Below are positions 23,630-31,931 of a stretch of DNA of 47,254 nucleotides, in pieces. The stretch is taken from contig CANJRI010000013.1 in assembly GCA_947476555.1 (NCBI GenBank), positions 1 through 47,254 of the forward strand, written 5' to 3'. The DNA comes from Caulobacteraceae bacterium (GTDB lineage Bacteria; Pseudomonadota; Alphaproteobacteria; Caulobacterales; Caulobacteraceae). A model generated the notes under the pieces. That model saw only the letters and a program-made list of their open reading frames with translations, was not told where the DNA came from and searched no databases. A program made the position numbers and the translations under genes. Each line of letters opens with the position of its first letter. The stretch's first letter is position 1.

Positions 23630-24652
23630 ATGGCGATCCTGACGGCCGGCGTCTTCGGACTCGATTTCGACCAGCTGGATATCGGCTCCCTATCGGTGGG
23701 CGCCTATCAGAACGCGACTCCGACCGCCTTCAGTGTCGCCGGAAACGGTCAACTCACCAGCTTCTCCGGAACCGGCTTCACCTACGGCTCGGGCGGCGTT
23801 CCGACCGGCGGGATCATCACCCGCATCCAGGAGAGCGCCAACGGGGCCCAGGTCTATGACCTCACCGGCCTCTCGACCCCGGCCACGACCTTCATGGGCT
23901 GGGTGGCCGGCGGGTCCAACGCCGCGGCGCGGATCGGGCTGATGTCCGGCGCCGACAGCGGCTCCGGGTCAGGCCTGACCGACCGGCTGCGCGGCTACGC
24001 CGGCGACGACACCATCACTGGGGGGGGAGGGAGCGACTACCTCGACGGCGGCGACGGCGACGACGACGTCTTCGGCGGGCTCGACAACGACACCGTCGTG
24101 GACTCGGCCGGGTCCAACTACCTGCGCGGTGACGAGGGGGCCGACCAGGTGCTCGGCGGCGCGGACTTCGACGACATCAACGGCAACATGGGCAACGACA
24201 CCTGCTCGGGCGGGCCCAGCGATGACTGGGTGGTAGGGGGGCGCGACCAGGACCTGCTGTTCGGCGACGATGGCGGCGACATCGTCTACGGCAACCTGGG
24301 CGACGACACCTGCGACGGCGGCGTGGGCAATGACCTGATCCGGGGCGGCCAGGGTTCCGACACCCTGGCGGGCGGGGCCGGCGACGACTGGCTGAGCGGC
24401 GACCGGGGCGACGACACGATGAGCGGCGGGAGCGGGGCCGACATCTTCCACAGCTTCGGCGAGGCCGGTGTCGACCGGGTGCTGGATTTCAGCCTGTCCC
24501 AGGGCGATCGGATTCAACTCGACCCGGGAACGCTCTACACGGTCAGCCAGAGCGGAGCCGACACCCTCATCACCATGACCGGCGGTGGTCAGCTGGTGCT
24601 GGTGGGGATCACGGCCTCGAGTCTCACCGCGACGACGATCTTCCTGGCCTAA
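23630..24652 (+). CDS. RTX-repeat calcium-binding protein, probable type I secretion substrate
   Basis: A 340-residue acidic protein. The ATG at 23630 follows AAGGGGACTGGC. Residues about 1-115 form a Gly/Thr/Ser-rich N-terminal region with no signal peptide. Residues about 118-285 hold a run of hemolysin-type nonapeptide repeats (GGxGxDxLx, such as GGDGDDDVFGG and GGVGNDLIRGG) that bind calcium in a beta-roll. The C-terminal part (DRVLDFSLSQGDRIQLDP, then aliphatic residues) is typical of an RTX type I secretion signal. It has no enzymatic domain, so it is probably a surface or matrix protein. No type I transporter is in the window. Confidence 0.85.
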   Translation: MAILTAGVFGLDFDQLDIGSLSVGAYQNATPTAFSVAGNGQLTSFSGTGFTYGSGGVPTGGIITRIQESANGAQVYDLTGLSTPATTFMGWVAGGSNAAARIGLMSGADSGSGSGLTDRLRGYAGDDTITGGGGSDYLDGGDGDDDVFGGLDNDTVVDSAGSNYLRGDEGADQVLGGADFDDINGNMGNDTCSGGPSDDWVVGGRDQDLLFGDDGGDIVYGNLGDDTCDGGVGNDLIRGGQGSDTLAGGAGDDWLSGDRGDDTMSGGSGADIFHSFGEAGVDRVLDFSLSQGDRIQLDPGTLYTVSQSGADTLITMTGGGQLVLVGITASSLTATTIFLA

Positions 24653-25257
24653 CGGTCGATGCCGTAGCGGTAGACCACGCGCAGGCCCACGTCGCTGACC
24701 CCAGGGTTGAAGTTGCCGCCAAGCTGGGCGTGGCTGAGGTGCGCCCACGATAGTTCGACGGAGAGTCGGTCCGTGGCCTTCCAGCCGAGGTTGAGCTCCG
24801 GCTCGAAGACGAACCTGGATCCCAGGTCGAGCCGATTGTTCCAGTCATCCAGCCGCCGGGCCGCCTCGGCGCTGGAGATACCGGGCTCGTAGGGCGACGG
24901 AAGATCCACCGCCCCGTCGTGCACCGCCAATCCAATACCCGGTTCGACATACAGCCGCGAGGTCAGCGGGAATCGCCAGGACAGGCCCGCCGCGACATAG
25001 GTGATGCCGCCCTTGGTGTTGGCGCCGGCGAGCAGCCGCACGCGGGGGCGCTTCAGGAACGCCAGCTCGTCCAGCGCGGCGGTCCGGACGCCGGCGACCA
25101 CCTGCGCGCCGCCCTCATAGCCACCGACCGCGATCCCGTCGTTGATGTCATGAGCATAGAGGCCGACGAACGCCTCGCCTGCGCACGCGGGTCCGGCGAA
25201 TGCACCGGCCCCCATCGCCAAGGCCAAAATCCTGTGTCGCAAGCGTCTGGCCCCCAT
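24649..25257 (-). CDS. Acyloxyacyl hydrolase / PagL-like outer-membrane protein
   Basis: A 202-residue protein with a signal peptide (cleavage near CAG-EAF) and alternating beta-strand segments. It has the acyloxyacyl hydrolase family C-terminus: LSVELSWAHLSHAQL, then NFNPGVSDVGLR and a terminal aromatic-rich strand. The His-x-Ser of that motif would correspond to the catalytic His-Ser of PagL-type lipid A deacylases. It is convergent with the RTX gene, and the stop codons overlap within CTAA at 24649-24652. A paralogue lies at 46518-47081. Confidence 0.75.
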   Translation of the reverse strand: MGARRLRHRILALAMGAGAFAGPACAGEAFVGLYAHDINDGIAVGGYEGGAQVVAGVRTAALDELAFLKRPRVRLLAGANTKGGITYVAAGLSWRFPLTSRLYVEPGIGLAVHDGAVDLPSPYEPGISSAEAARRLDDWNNRLDLGSRFVFEPELNLGWKATDRLSVELSWAHLSHAQLGGNFNPGVSDVGLRVVYRYGIDR

Positions 25258-25582
25258 CCGTCAAGTTTCTACATCCGTGCGCTGGACACAAGGCGGCCTC
25301 GGTTGGCTTGCGAAGGGCGTCACGTGGAGACAAGTCGCCGGTAGACTGACAGCACCGCCACTCATTCACACCAGCTGTCTCCCGTTAGACGACGGTCATC
25401 CAACCTCCCGGAATTGGCCGACCTTTCCGGCCCAAATCCCTTCCAGCCCCGACTGAACGACCGGTCTGCGGGCGTTGAAGCTGTTGTAGATCGATAGCGG
25501 AAGGAACAGGATCGGCGTGGTCGGTTCGCACTCGCGCTCGCGGGTCGGAGCTTCTCCTCAGCGACGCAGGGGCAGGAACGGG
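25258..25582. other. Intergenic region between divergent genes, containing an IS6-end-like site
   Basis: No convincing gene is seen. The stretch should contain the promoters of the acyloxyacyl-hydrolase-like gene (leftward) and the tannase-like gene (rightward). Its notable content is the IS6 right-end-like site at 25324-25356. Confidence 0.5.
25324..25356. repeat. Solo copy of the IS6 right-end sequence
   Basis: GTGGAGAC (25324-25331), 14 unconserved bases, then CTGACAGCACC (25346-25356). The same two blocks with the same 14-base spacing form the right end of the IS6 element at 12623-12655. No transposase or opposite end is visible here, so it is a solo end or a fixed regulatory derivative. 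It lies about 226 bases upstream of the tannase-like gene. Confidence 0.6.
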
Positions 25583-27187
25583 ATGAGATCGCAAAAACTC
25601 CTTAGCGTGGGTGCGGCCCTATGCTTGCTTGCCGGGGTCGGCGCGGCGAAGGCCGATGAACCGACATGCACGGCCCTGCTCGGGCGGGCGTATGCGGCCG
25701 CGGTCATGAGCCTGCCGCAGGCCGGGGCCCGGATCGCGAAGGCGGAGTGGATCGCCCCGGGCGGGCCCGTCCGCGCCTATTGCAAGGTCACCGCCTCCAT
25801 CGCGCCGGTCGATCCGGCGGCCCCGCCGATCCTGGTGGCGGTGAACCTGCCCGATCAGTGGAACAGGCGGGCCGTGCAGTTCGGCGGCGGGGGCCTGAAC
25901 GGCGTGCTGGTCGACGGGCTCAGCCAGCAAATCCACGCCGCGCCCAGCGAGCCCACGCCGCTCGCCCAGGGGTATGTGACCCTGGGTACGGACGGCGGGC
26001 ACCCGGCGGCCCGGCCCGAGATCGGCGTCTTCTTCCTCAACGACGAGGCGGTGTTCAACCACGCCCACGGCGCCAACAAGAAGGCCCACGACCTCGCCCT
26101 CGCCATCGTCGCCGACTACTACCGGGCCAAGCCGGAGAAATTCTATTTCGTTGGCGGTTCGGAAGGCGGCCGCCAGGCCATGGGGGTGGTGCAGAGGTAT
26201 CCGCAGGACTACGACGGCGTCGTCGCCGTCGTTCCCGGGCTGAACGTGACCGCCAACTACCTCACCAAGTACAACGCCTGGCTGGCGAGCCTCGGGGACG
26301 GCTGGCTAAGCCCAGCCCAGGTGGCGCTGCTGGACCGGGAATCGGCGCGTCAGTGCGACGGGCTGGACGGCCTGAGCGACGGGGTGATCTCCAAGTACCT
26401 GGCCTGCCGCAAGGTGTTCAAATTCGACCCGATCCGCTGCGCCGACGCGGCGCGCGAAGATTGCCTCACGGATCGTCAGATCAGCACCGTTGAGACCTGG
26501 CGCAACCGGTACAGCTGGGGGTTTCCCCTGGCCAATGGGGTCACGGGCATCGCGGGCTGGCCGATCGGCGGCGAGGCCCAGGCGGGCGCCGTCACGCAGT
26601 GGATCACGCTTCCAACGCGCCACGCGACGACCGACCCGGGCTTCGAGATCAACAGCTCCCAGTTCAACCGCTACTATGTGATGCGGGACGGCGGATTCCG
26701 CGGCCCGCTGCCGCTGAACGATCCGGCGGTTCGCGCCCGCGTCCGGCAATTCTCCGCCATGGCCGACCAGAGCGACACGGACCTGACGCGCTTCCTGGCC
26801 CGAGGCGGAAAGCTGATCGTGGTGGAACACAGCGCCGACTACGCCCTCTCCCCGGAGGCCAATTTCGCGTATTTCGACGCGGTCCGGCGCAGGATGGGCG
26901 CCAGCCGAGCCAACCAGTTCGTCCGCCTCTACGTGATCCCCGGCGCCAATCATGGCGGCTCGGGCTTGCGCAAGGACGGGGCGCCGATCCCGAACACCGT
27001 CGATCTGCTGGGGGAACTGGTGCGGTGGCAGGACACGGGCACGCCGCCCGGCCCGCTGATCGTGACCGCCTACAAGGAGGGCCGGCCGACGGCCACCGAG
27101 CCGCTGTGCGAGTATCCCAGCTATCCACGTTACAATGGGGCGGGCGATCCGGATCGGGCGGCGAGCTTCAGGTGCGCGCCCCACTAG
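25583..27187 (+). CDS. Exported tannase/feruloyl esterase family hydrolase
   Basis: A 534-residue protein. The start at 25583 gives a signal peptide (MRSQKLLSVGAALCLLAGVG, cleaved near AKA-DEP). Family features include the nucleophile motif VGGSEGGRQ (Ser about 193), Cys pairs, an HSADYALSP region that probably contains the acidic residue, and GANHGGSG with the catalytic His about 457. It probably releases phenolic acids from esterified plant material in the periplasm or outside the cell. The neighbouring gene for an intradiol dioxygenase would fit aromatic catabolism. The substrate cannot be fixed from sequence. Confidence 0.87.
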   Translation: MRSQKLLSVGAALCLLAGVGAAKADEPTCTALLGRAYAAAVMSLPQAGARIAKAEWIAPGGPVRAYCKVTASIAPVDPAAPPILVAVNLPDQWNRRAVQFGGGGLNGVLVDGLSQQIHAAPSEPTPLAQGYVTLGTDGGHPAARPEIGVFFLNDEAVFNHAHGANKKAHDLALAIVADYYRAKPEKFYFVGGSEGGRQAMGVVQRYPQDYDGVVAVVPGLNVTANYLTKYNAWLASLGDGWLSPAQVALLDRESARQCDGLDGLSDGVISKYLACRKVFKFDPIRCADAAREDCLTDRQISTVETWRNRYSWGFPLANGVTGIAGWPIGGEAQAGAVTQWITLPTRHATTDPGFEINSSQFNRYYVMRDGGFRGPLPLNDPAVRARVRQFSAMADQSDTDLTRFLARGGKLIVVEHSADYALSPEANFAYFDAVRRRMGASRANQFVRLYVIPGANHGGSGLRKDGAPIPNTVDLLGELVRWQDTGTPPGPLIVTAYKEGRPTATEPLCEYPSYPRYNGAGDPDRAASFRCAPH

Positions 27188-27226
27188 TTCAAACAAGCTC
27201 TGTCGGGAGCACTGTCGGCCCGCAGC

Positions 27227-28003
27227 TTATCTCGAGCGCGGATCCAGCAGCCACCGGTCGGGCCGACCGGCCTTTTCATCGCGCAGGTCCATGCCGACGT
27301 CGAAGGTCCCCCTAAAGCCACCTCGCCCGTCGTCGGCCAAGGCCAGTGTCATCTGCCGACCGTCATCGGCCTTGTAGAGGTCGTCATCGTTGTTCCGCAG
27401 CTTGCGCGGACCTTTCCCGGCGTAGGGACCCTGGGCCAACACCTTGTCCGACAGGGAGTCGTCGAAATAAAGCTGTGACGTGAACTCGTAAGGACGACCG
27501 TTCGCCATTGTCAGCACCTTGAAATGGACGTGCAAAGCGCGGCTCAGATACCAGCCGGGATAGATGGTCTGGAAGCGCACTTGCCCGTTGGCGTCGGTTT
27601 TCTGATAACCGCGCAGGAACGCCTTACCTTGGGTGTTGAAGCCGATCATGCGGTCGTCGACCCCGGAATACTCCCCCGCCGCATCGCAGTGCCACAGATG
27701 CACGTAGGTATCGGTGAGCGGGCGGCTCCGCGATCCTTCAACCCCGATGATGTTGAGGGCGATGCTGAGCGGCGTTCCGGCTACCGGCTGGTTGGACGTC
27801 GGTTCGACCCGGATGTCCGACCGATCGAGCTTTTCGTCCAGAAAATATGGGCCTTCCATCGCCTCGGGCCTTATGAGCACCCGCGAGTCGGCCGCGCGCG
27901 CGACGCCGCCCAATCCAAGCGAGGTCGCGCCCGCCGCGCCCAAATAGTGCAGCATCTGCTGGCGGCTGAGGATCTTGCCAATCGTCCTATCGTCGTCTTG
28001 CAA
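27227..28003 (-). CDS. Exported-type intradiol ring-cleavage dioxygenase
   Basis: A 258-residue protein from a TTG at 28003, supported by GGGAGG five bases upstream. The next in-frame ATG is at residue 17. A leader-like segment (MLHYLGAAGATSLGLGGVARA) precedes the catalytic domain, as in secreted or anchored intradiol dioxygenases. The expected Fe(III) ligands are visible: Tyr in AAGEYSGVDD, Tyr in IYPGWYLSR, and two His in ALHVHFKV. It opens catechol-type rings between the hydroxyls. It is convergent with the tannase-like gene with a 39-base gap. Confidence 0.87.
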   Translation of the reverse strand: MQDDDRTIGKILSRQQMLHYLGAAGATSLGLGGVARAADSRVLIRPEAMEGPYFLDEKLDRSDIRVEPTSNQPVAGTPLSIALNIIGVEGSRSRPLTDTYVHLWHCDAAGEYSGVDDRMIGFNTQGKAFLRGYQKTDANGQVRFQTIYPGWYLSRALHVHFKVLTMANGRPYEFTSQLYFDDSLSDKVLAQGPYAGKGPRKLRNNDDDLYKADDGRQMTLALADDGRGGFRGTFDVGMDLRDEKAGRPDRWLLDPRSR

Positions 28004-28428
28004 ACTTGCCTCCCTATGTTTCGCCTAGCCGGACGCAAACTGTCGCAGCCCCTCTGATCCACAGGTGCATTCAATGACCTGGCGATCAGGCGAGGCTCAC
28101 GGCAACGCGGGAGCGAGCAGACGCGATCTCTGTCTCCTCGTCTTCGAGCGATGGCGCCATGATTGTACGAACTGCCAGAACTTACTAGCCGCCCCGCGCC
28201 TATTCCTAGGTCAGCCTCAGCCGCCCTGGCTGAGTGGCGAGAGGTCATGGGCTAGGGACTTGCGCCCCCCTGCCCTCACTGCGCCAAATGGAGACGAGCT
28301 CTCTTTGGACTGACAGCACCTCTCACAAGCTTGACTCACCGCATGGGTTAGGGCCGAAAGGTCGCGGGGGACGTCCGAGTGCGCGGCGCCGCGCCCAGTG
28401 ACGATAGTTTGCGAAGCAGGAGGGAAGA
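28004..28428. other. Divergent intergenic region, containing an IS6-end-like site
   Basis: No gene is supported in these 425 bases. Short frames present have no ribosome-binding site or recognisable domain. It separates the dioxygenase gene (leftward) from the metallo-hydrolase gene (rightward) and should hold both promoters. The site at 28289-28320 is its one clear structural element. Confidence 0.5.
28289..28320. repeat. Second solo copy of the IS6 right-end sequence
   Basis: TGGAGAC (28289-28295), 14 bases, then CTGACAGCACC (28310-28320). It matches the IS6 right end and the site at 25324-25356 in sequence, spacing and orientation. It lies 108 bases upstream of the metallo-hydrolase gene. 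Confidence 0.6.
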
Positions 28429-29427
28429 ATGAGGCTTTCAAAGCGGCTGGCGGCGGTGAGCGCGCTGGCGTTATGCGCAGTGGCGTTGCAAGGCCAGGGC
28501 CAAGCCCAGGCCCAGGCGCGCCAGCAGCCCCCGGCGGGCGCATTCGGCGGCGCGCCGATCATGCATACGATCAAGGAGGGCAAAGTCTACTGGGCCCTCT
28601 CGGGCGCCGTTGTCGGGTACGTCATTGGCGACACCGGCGTCATCATGATCGACAACGGCTGGCCGCAAGCTTCCGGCGCCATCAAGTCGGTCACGAACAA
28701 GCCGATCACCACCGTGATCGAGACCCACGACGACACCGACCACATCAACGGTCTCTACAACACGCCCAACGCGGACAAGCTCAAGATCATCGCGATGGAG
28801 GACAACTGGAAGCAGCAGTGGACGTCGTTCAAGTGGACGGAAAAGCCCAAGGCCACTTGCCCGCAAAGTCCGATGCCGCCCGCGCCCAACGTCATCATCC
28901 GTCAGCCCAGGGTCGAAACCACGATCGACGGGGTGAAGTTCGTGCTCCACCATTTCGGGCCCTCGCATACCGGGCACGATCTGATCATTGAGCTGCCGGA
29001 ATATAAGGTGGCCTTCATCGGCGACGTCGTGTTCGACGCGGACCTGTTCCCCGACCATCCGGGCCTGCCGGCTCAGGATCACGGCATGTTCTGGAAGTCG
29101 GAAAAGCGTGGCACGCCGCGCGGCATGTTCCACAATGTCGATGAACTGCTGAAGCTGGATGTCACGACCTTCATCGGCGGTCACGGCAACAATGCGCTGA
29201 CCAAGGCTGATCTCAGGACGAAGAGAGACCTGATCAAGGCCGACTATGAGAAGCAGGCGGCGATGGTGCGCGGCGGCATGTCGCTGGAAGATCTCCGCAA
29301 AGCGGTGGGGGACGATAAATACGGCGCGCGCGGCGGCTGCATCGCGTATGTCGATCTTCCTTGGTACGTCTACACTGAGACCAAGCGCGACATGCAAGAA
29401 CTGAAGAATAAGGGAACGGTCAAGTAG
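28429..29427 (+). CDS. Exported metallo-beta-lactamase-fold hydrolase with altered metal motif
   Basis: A 332-residue protein with a GGAGGGAA ribosome-binding site and a signal peptide (MRLSKRLAAVSALALCAVAL, then a Gln/Ala-rich cleavage area). MBL-fold landmarks are TGVIMIDNGW, SHTGHDLIIELP, AFIGDVVFDADLF and TFIGGHGN. The usual HxHxDH motif reads H100-D-D102-T-D104-H105, so the second His is Asp. This may change metal use or specificity. The substrate is unknown. A strong terminator follows at 29460-29490. Confidence 0.85.
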   Translation: MRLSKRLAAVSALALCAVALQGQGQAQAQARQQPPAGAFGGAPIMHTIKEGKVYWALSGAVVGYVIGDTGVIMIDNGWPQASGAIKSVTNKPITTVIETHDDTDHINGLYNTPNADKLKIIAMEDNWKQQWTSFKWTEKPKATCPQSPMPPAPNVIIRQPRVETTIDGVKFVLHHFGPSHTGHDLIIELPEYKVAFIGDVVFDADLFPDHPGLPAQDHGMFWKSEKRGTPRGMFHNVDELLKLDVTTFIGGHGNNALTKADLRTKRDLIKADYEKQAAMVRGGMSLEDLRKAVGDDKYGARGGCIAYVDLPWYVYTETKRDMQELKNKGTVK

Positions 29428-29746
29428 TGATCATCTAGACCTTGTTCGGTTAGCGAAAAGGGCGCTCGTTCGGGCGCCCTTTTTGTTTTTCGTCTGCTAC
29501 TTTGGTAGGGCCGACAACTTAACTCCACCTGTACGTCAGCCACCCTCCCCTACCCCAGATCAGGCCGCCGCCGAAGCGGTGAAGGCTTCCACATTTGCGC
29601 TATGCGCAACGCGGGGATCGCACCTTCGCATCCCTCCTGCCGAGCCCGGTTCGAATCTCGAAATTTCGGCGGTATCAGAGACCCCAATCCTTGGTAAGAT
29701 CGAGACTTCAAGTCTATACCGCCTGAACAACAAGGGGAGACTCAGG
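29428..29746. other. Terminator and long leader before the NHL protein gene
   Basis: The first 63 bases hold the terminator of the preceding gene. The rest is a leader of about 256 bases with several potential stems, including CCGCCGAA near 29567 pairing with TTCGGCGG near 29670, but no coding frame with a credible start. It could be a structured 5' UTR. A tRNA reading was considered and rejected. Confidence 0.4.
29460..29490 (+). terminator. Rho-independent terminator
   Basis: The GGGCGC/GCGCCC stem with an 8-base loop is extended by A/T pairing. It is followed by TTTTTGTTTTT. It lies 33 bases after the metallo-hydrolase stop. Confidence 0.85.
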
Positions 29747-30955
29747 ATGAAACGTTCACATATCGTCGCCGCGTTGGCGTCAGTGGGGTGCTTGGCGATC
29801 GCGGGGGTGTCCATCGCGCAAATCGAGCGGGCGCCGATCGTCGACTACAAGGACATCTATTTTCCGAAGGCGTTCCCGTCACAGACGAACGTGCCGGAAA
29901 TCCCGTTCGACCGGGTCAATCCGGTGTTCTTCAAGCTTCCGCCGGCCACCAACGGCTGGAACATCGACTTCGGTGAAGTCGCGGCCGTGACCGATGATGA
30001 CCGCGGCCACGTCTTCGTCCTCAACCGGGGCGACATCCGCGGCGACGTGAATGGCGGCAACGCCACGCAGCTGCTCGAGTTCGACGCGCAGGGGAACTAC
30101 GTCCGCGAAATCGGCCATAACATCTATGGCTTCGCCTATGGCCACAGCGTCCGTGTGGATCCCCAGGGGAACCCCTGGGTGGTCGACAAGGGCAGCAACA
30201 TGGTGATCAAGTTCGACTACAAGTCGGGCAAGACCGCGATGGTGCTGGGCCGCAGACAGGAATCCACCGAGCACTTCTGGGCTGAAAAAGAGACCCGCGG
30301 CCCGCCCGTGGCCCGGATCGGCTTCTTCGCCGAACCCACGGACATCGACTGGGATTCCAAGGGCAACATCTACGTCTCGGACGGCTACATCAATTCGCGG
30401 GTCGTGAAGTTCGATGCGAACGGCAACTGGGTCGGCGCCTGGGGCAAGCAGGGCACCCGCCCGGGCGAGTTCCGCCTGCCCCACGCCCTGCAGATCGACA
30501 AGAACGACCACATCTGGGTGGGCGACCGCACCAACGGCCGCATCCAGGTGTTCGACACCGAAGGCAGGTTCCTGCGGGAAGTGATCATCAACGTCCCGAC
30601 CAAGACCTATCAGCCGCTGCAGGGCCACCAGTATCCGGCGAAGTACACCGAGGATAACTCCAACGAGCGCCCGCAGAACCTCGCTTCGCGTCCCGGCACG
30701 CCGTACGCCCTCTGCTACAACAAGACCGAAAACGTGATGTACGTCGGGGATATCTATCCCGGCCGCGTCTACAAGGTCGACCTCACCGGCAAGGTGCTCG
30801 GCTATTTCGGCCACGTGGGCAAGGAATGGGGCAACCCGAACATCCACGGCCTCGCCTGCCGCAACGCCAACATCATCTACACGGCGGAATTCGTGAACAA
30901 TCGCGTTCAGCGTTTCGTGCTGCACCCGGAACGGGCCCGGGTCACCGGCAACTAA
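29747..30955 (+). CDS. Exported NHL-repeat six-bladed beta-propeller protein
   Basis: A 402-residue protein. The start at 29747 follows a CAGG-type site and gives a signal peptide (MKRSHIVAALASVGCLAIAG, cleaved near SIA-QIE). NHL-type blades recur, for example FAYGHSVRVDPQGNPWVVDK, AEPTDIDWDSKGNIYVSDGY, LPHALQIDKNDHIWVGDRTN and a last one with NPNIHGLACRNAN. The fold is shared with peptidyl-alpha-hydroxyglycine lyases and bacterial periplasmic propellers, but enzymatic residues cannot be assigned. It is monocistronic, between two hairpins. Confidence 0.87.
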   Translation: MKRSHIVAALASVGCLAIAGVSIAQIERAPIVDYKDIYFPKAFPSQTNVPEIPFDRVNPVFFKLPPATNGWNIDFGEVAAVTDDDRGHVFVLNRGDIRGDVNGGNATQLLEFDAQGNYVREIGHNIYGFAYGHSVRVDPQGNPWVVDKGSNMVIKFDYKSGKTAMVLGRRQESTEHFWAEKETRGPPVARIGFFAEPTDIDWDSKGNIYVSDGYINSRVVKFDANGNWVGAWGKQGTRPGEFRLPHALQIDKNDHIWVGDRTNGRIQVFDTEGRFLREVIINVPTKTYQPLQGHQYPAKYTEDNSNERPQNLASRPGTPYALCYNKTENVMYVGDIYPGRVYKVDLTGKVLGYFGHVGKEWGNPNIHGLACRNANIIYTAEFVNNRVQRFVLHPERARVTGN

Positions 30956-30978
30956 AATAGAAGACAACTAGAGCTGCC

Positions 30979-31013
30979 TTGCGCCGCGGTCGTTCCGAAC
31001 GACCGCGGCGCAA
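30979..31013. terminator. Long perfect hairpin, probable terminator
   Basis: A perfect 16-bp inverted repeat runs from 30979-30994 (TTGCGCCGCGGTCGTT) to 30998-31013, with a 3-base loop (CCG). It lies 24 bases after the NHL gene. The U-tract is poor (TTGTCTC), so it may also act as an mRNA-stabilising or bidirectional element. Confidence 0.6.
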
Positions 31014-31115
31014 TTGTCTCTAAAGGCCTGTCACTCTTGACTTTCAGCGGCCCCTGCGGCCACGACGCACCGATGTTGGGACCCGGAGTCACCCGACCGG
31101 CTGGAGGCTCTCAGT

Positions 31116-31898
31116 ATGTCGATACTCCGGGGCCAACGGGTCCCCACTGACGCTGGCTTCCTGAACATGTACGCCGGGGAAGACCTGCACCAAGGCACGG
31201 GTCCGGTCGTGGTGATGTTGCCCGGTGCGCTCCGGACGGCGAAGGATATGGCTTCCTGGTGGACCATCCTCCGCGAGGACGCCGCGGTCGTGTTTTTTGA
31301 CCTGCCCGGGCACAGACGCAGCGACCGTATCCAGCCGACCGGAGTCGAAGCCATGGCCCGGGTGTTGCACCAGGCGGTTTGCGAACAACTCCCAGGTCGA
31401 AAGGTGTTGCTGGTCGGCGAGAGCCTGGGAGGCACCATCGCTTTCCGGATGGCCGGCATGGACGAACTGGGGCCGATCGTCGGGGTTGTCGCCTTCGACC
31501 CGCCGCTCACGACAGCCAAGCTCTGGCCCATCATCGGAACATTCAAGATCGCGTGGGCCAACGAACCCGACAACGCCTTCTATCGCGACCTGGCCTGGGA
31601 GGTGTTCGGCATCGCCCAGGACGGAAGCGTCGAGGACCGCATCTATTACGACCTGGTCGGCGGACTGCGCACGCCGGCGATGCTGGTGTCCGGCGACATG
31701 CCGTTGCCGCCGCCCCGGCCCACCGTGGTCAACCCATCGATGGTTGACGAGGTTGACGCCTACCTGCTGCAACGCCTGTTCCCGGGCAAGTTGAAGCTGC
31801 GCAGGATCGTGAACACTGGCCATCTCCTGCTGCACGAATCGCCGCAGGCCTGTCTGAAACTTATCCGGCAGATGCTGGCCGAACATGCCAGACCATAA
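31116..31898 (+). CDS. Alpha/beta hydrolase, first of a tandem pair
   Basis: A 260-residue cytosolic alpha/beta-hydrolase-fold protein with an oxyanion region (VVVMLPGALRT), a nucleophile elbow GESLGG (Ser about 107) and a C-terminal His in IVNTGHLLLHE. There is no signal peptide. A paralogue of nearly the same length follows 33 bases later, sharing the ESLGGTI and PPLTT(A/T)KLWP segments. In a biosynthetic setting such proteins act as thioesterases or editing hydrolases. The substrate is unknown. Confidence 0.82.
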   Translation: MSILRGQRVPTDAGFLNMYAGEDLHQGTGPVVVMLPGALRTAKDMASWWTILREDAAVVFFDLPGHRRSDRIQPTGVEAMARVLHQAVCEQLPGRKVLLVGESLGGTIAFRMAGMDELGPIVGVVAFDPPLTTAKLWPIIGTFKIAWANEPDNAFYRDLAWEVFGIAQDGSVEDRIYYDLVGGLRTPAMLVSGDMPLPPPRPTVVNPSMVDEVDAYLLQRLFPGKLKLRRIVNTGHLLLHESPQACLKLIRQMLAEHARP

Positions 31899-31931
31899 CG
31901 GACGGGAGTCGAGCATCCGGAGGCGCCGTCC

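Noticed and set aside
23969-24748. Repetitive region considered as a tandem DNA repeat or CRISPR-like array
   Set aside because: The periodicity follows codons of RTX calcium-binding nonapeptides and the repeats are not identical at the DNA level, so it is protein repeat coding.
27205-27220. Another near-copy of the CTGACAG-type motif (AGCACTGTCGGCC)
   Set aside because: It has two mismatches in the core, lies between convergent gene ends, and lacks the GGAGAC block at the conserved spacing.
29560-29690. A tRNA-like sequence with a GGTTCGAATC box and a pairing 5'/3' acceptor-like stem (CCGCCGAA/TTCGGCGG)
   Set aside because: The T-stem around TTCGAAT has mismatches, the anticodon loop lacks the conserved U33, and no standard D-loop GG is placed correctly. 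It is more likely a structured leader or chance.
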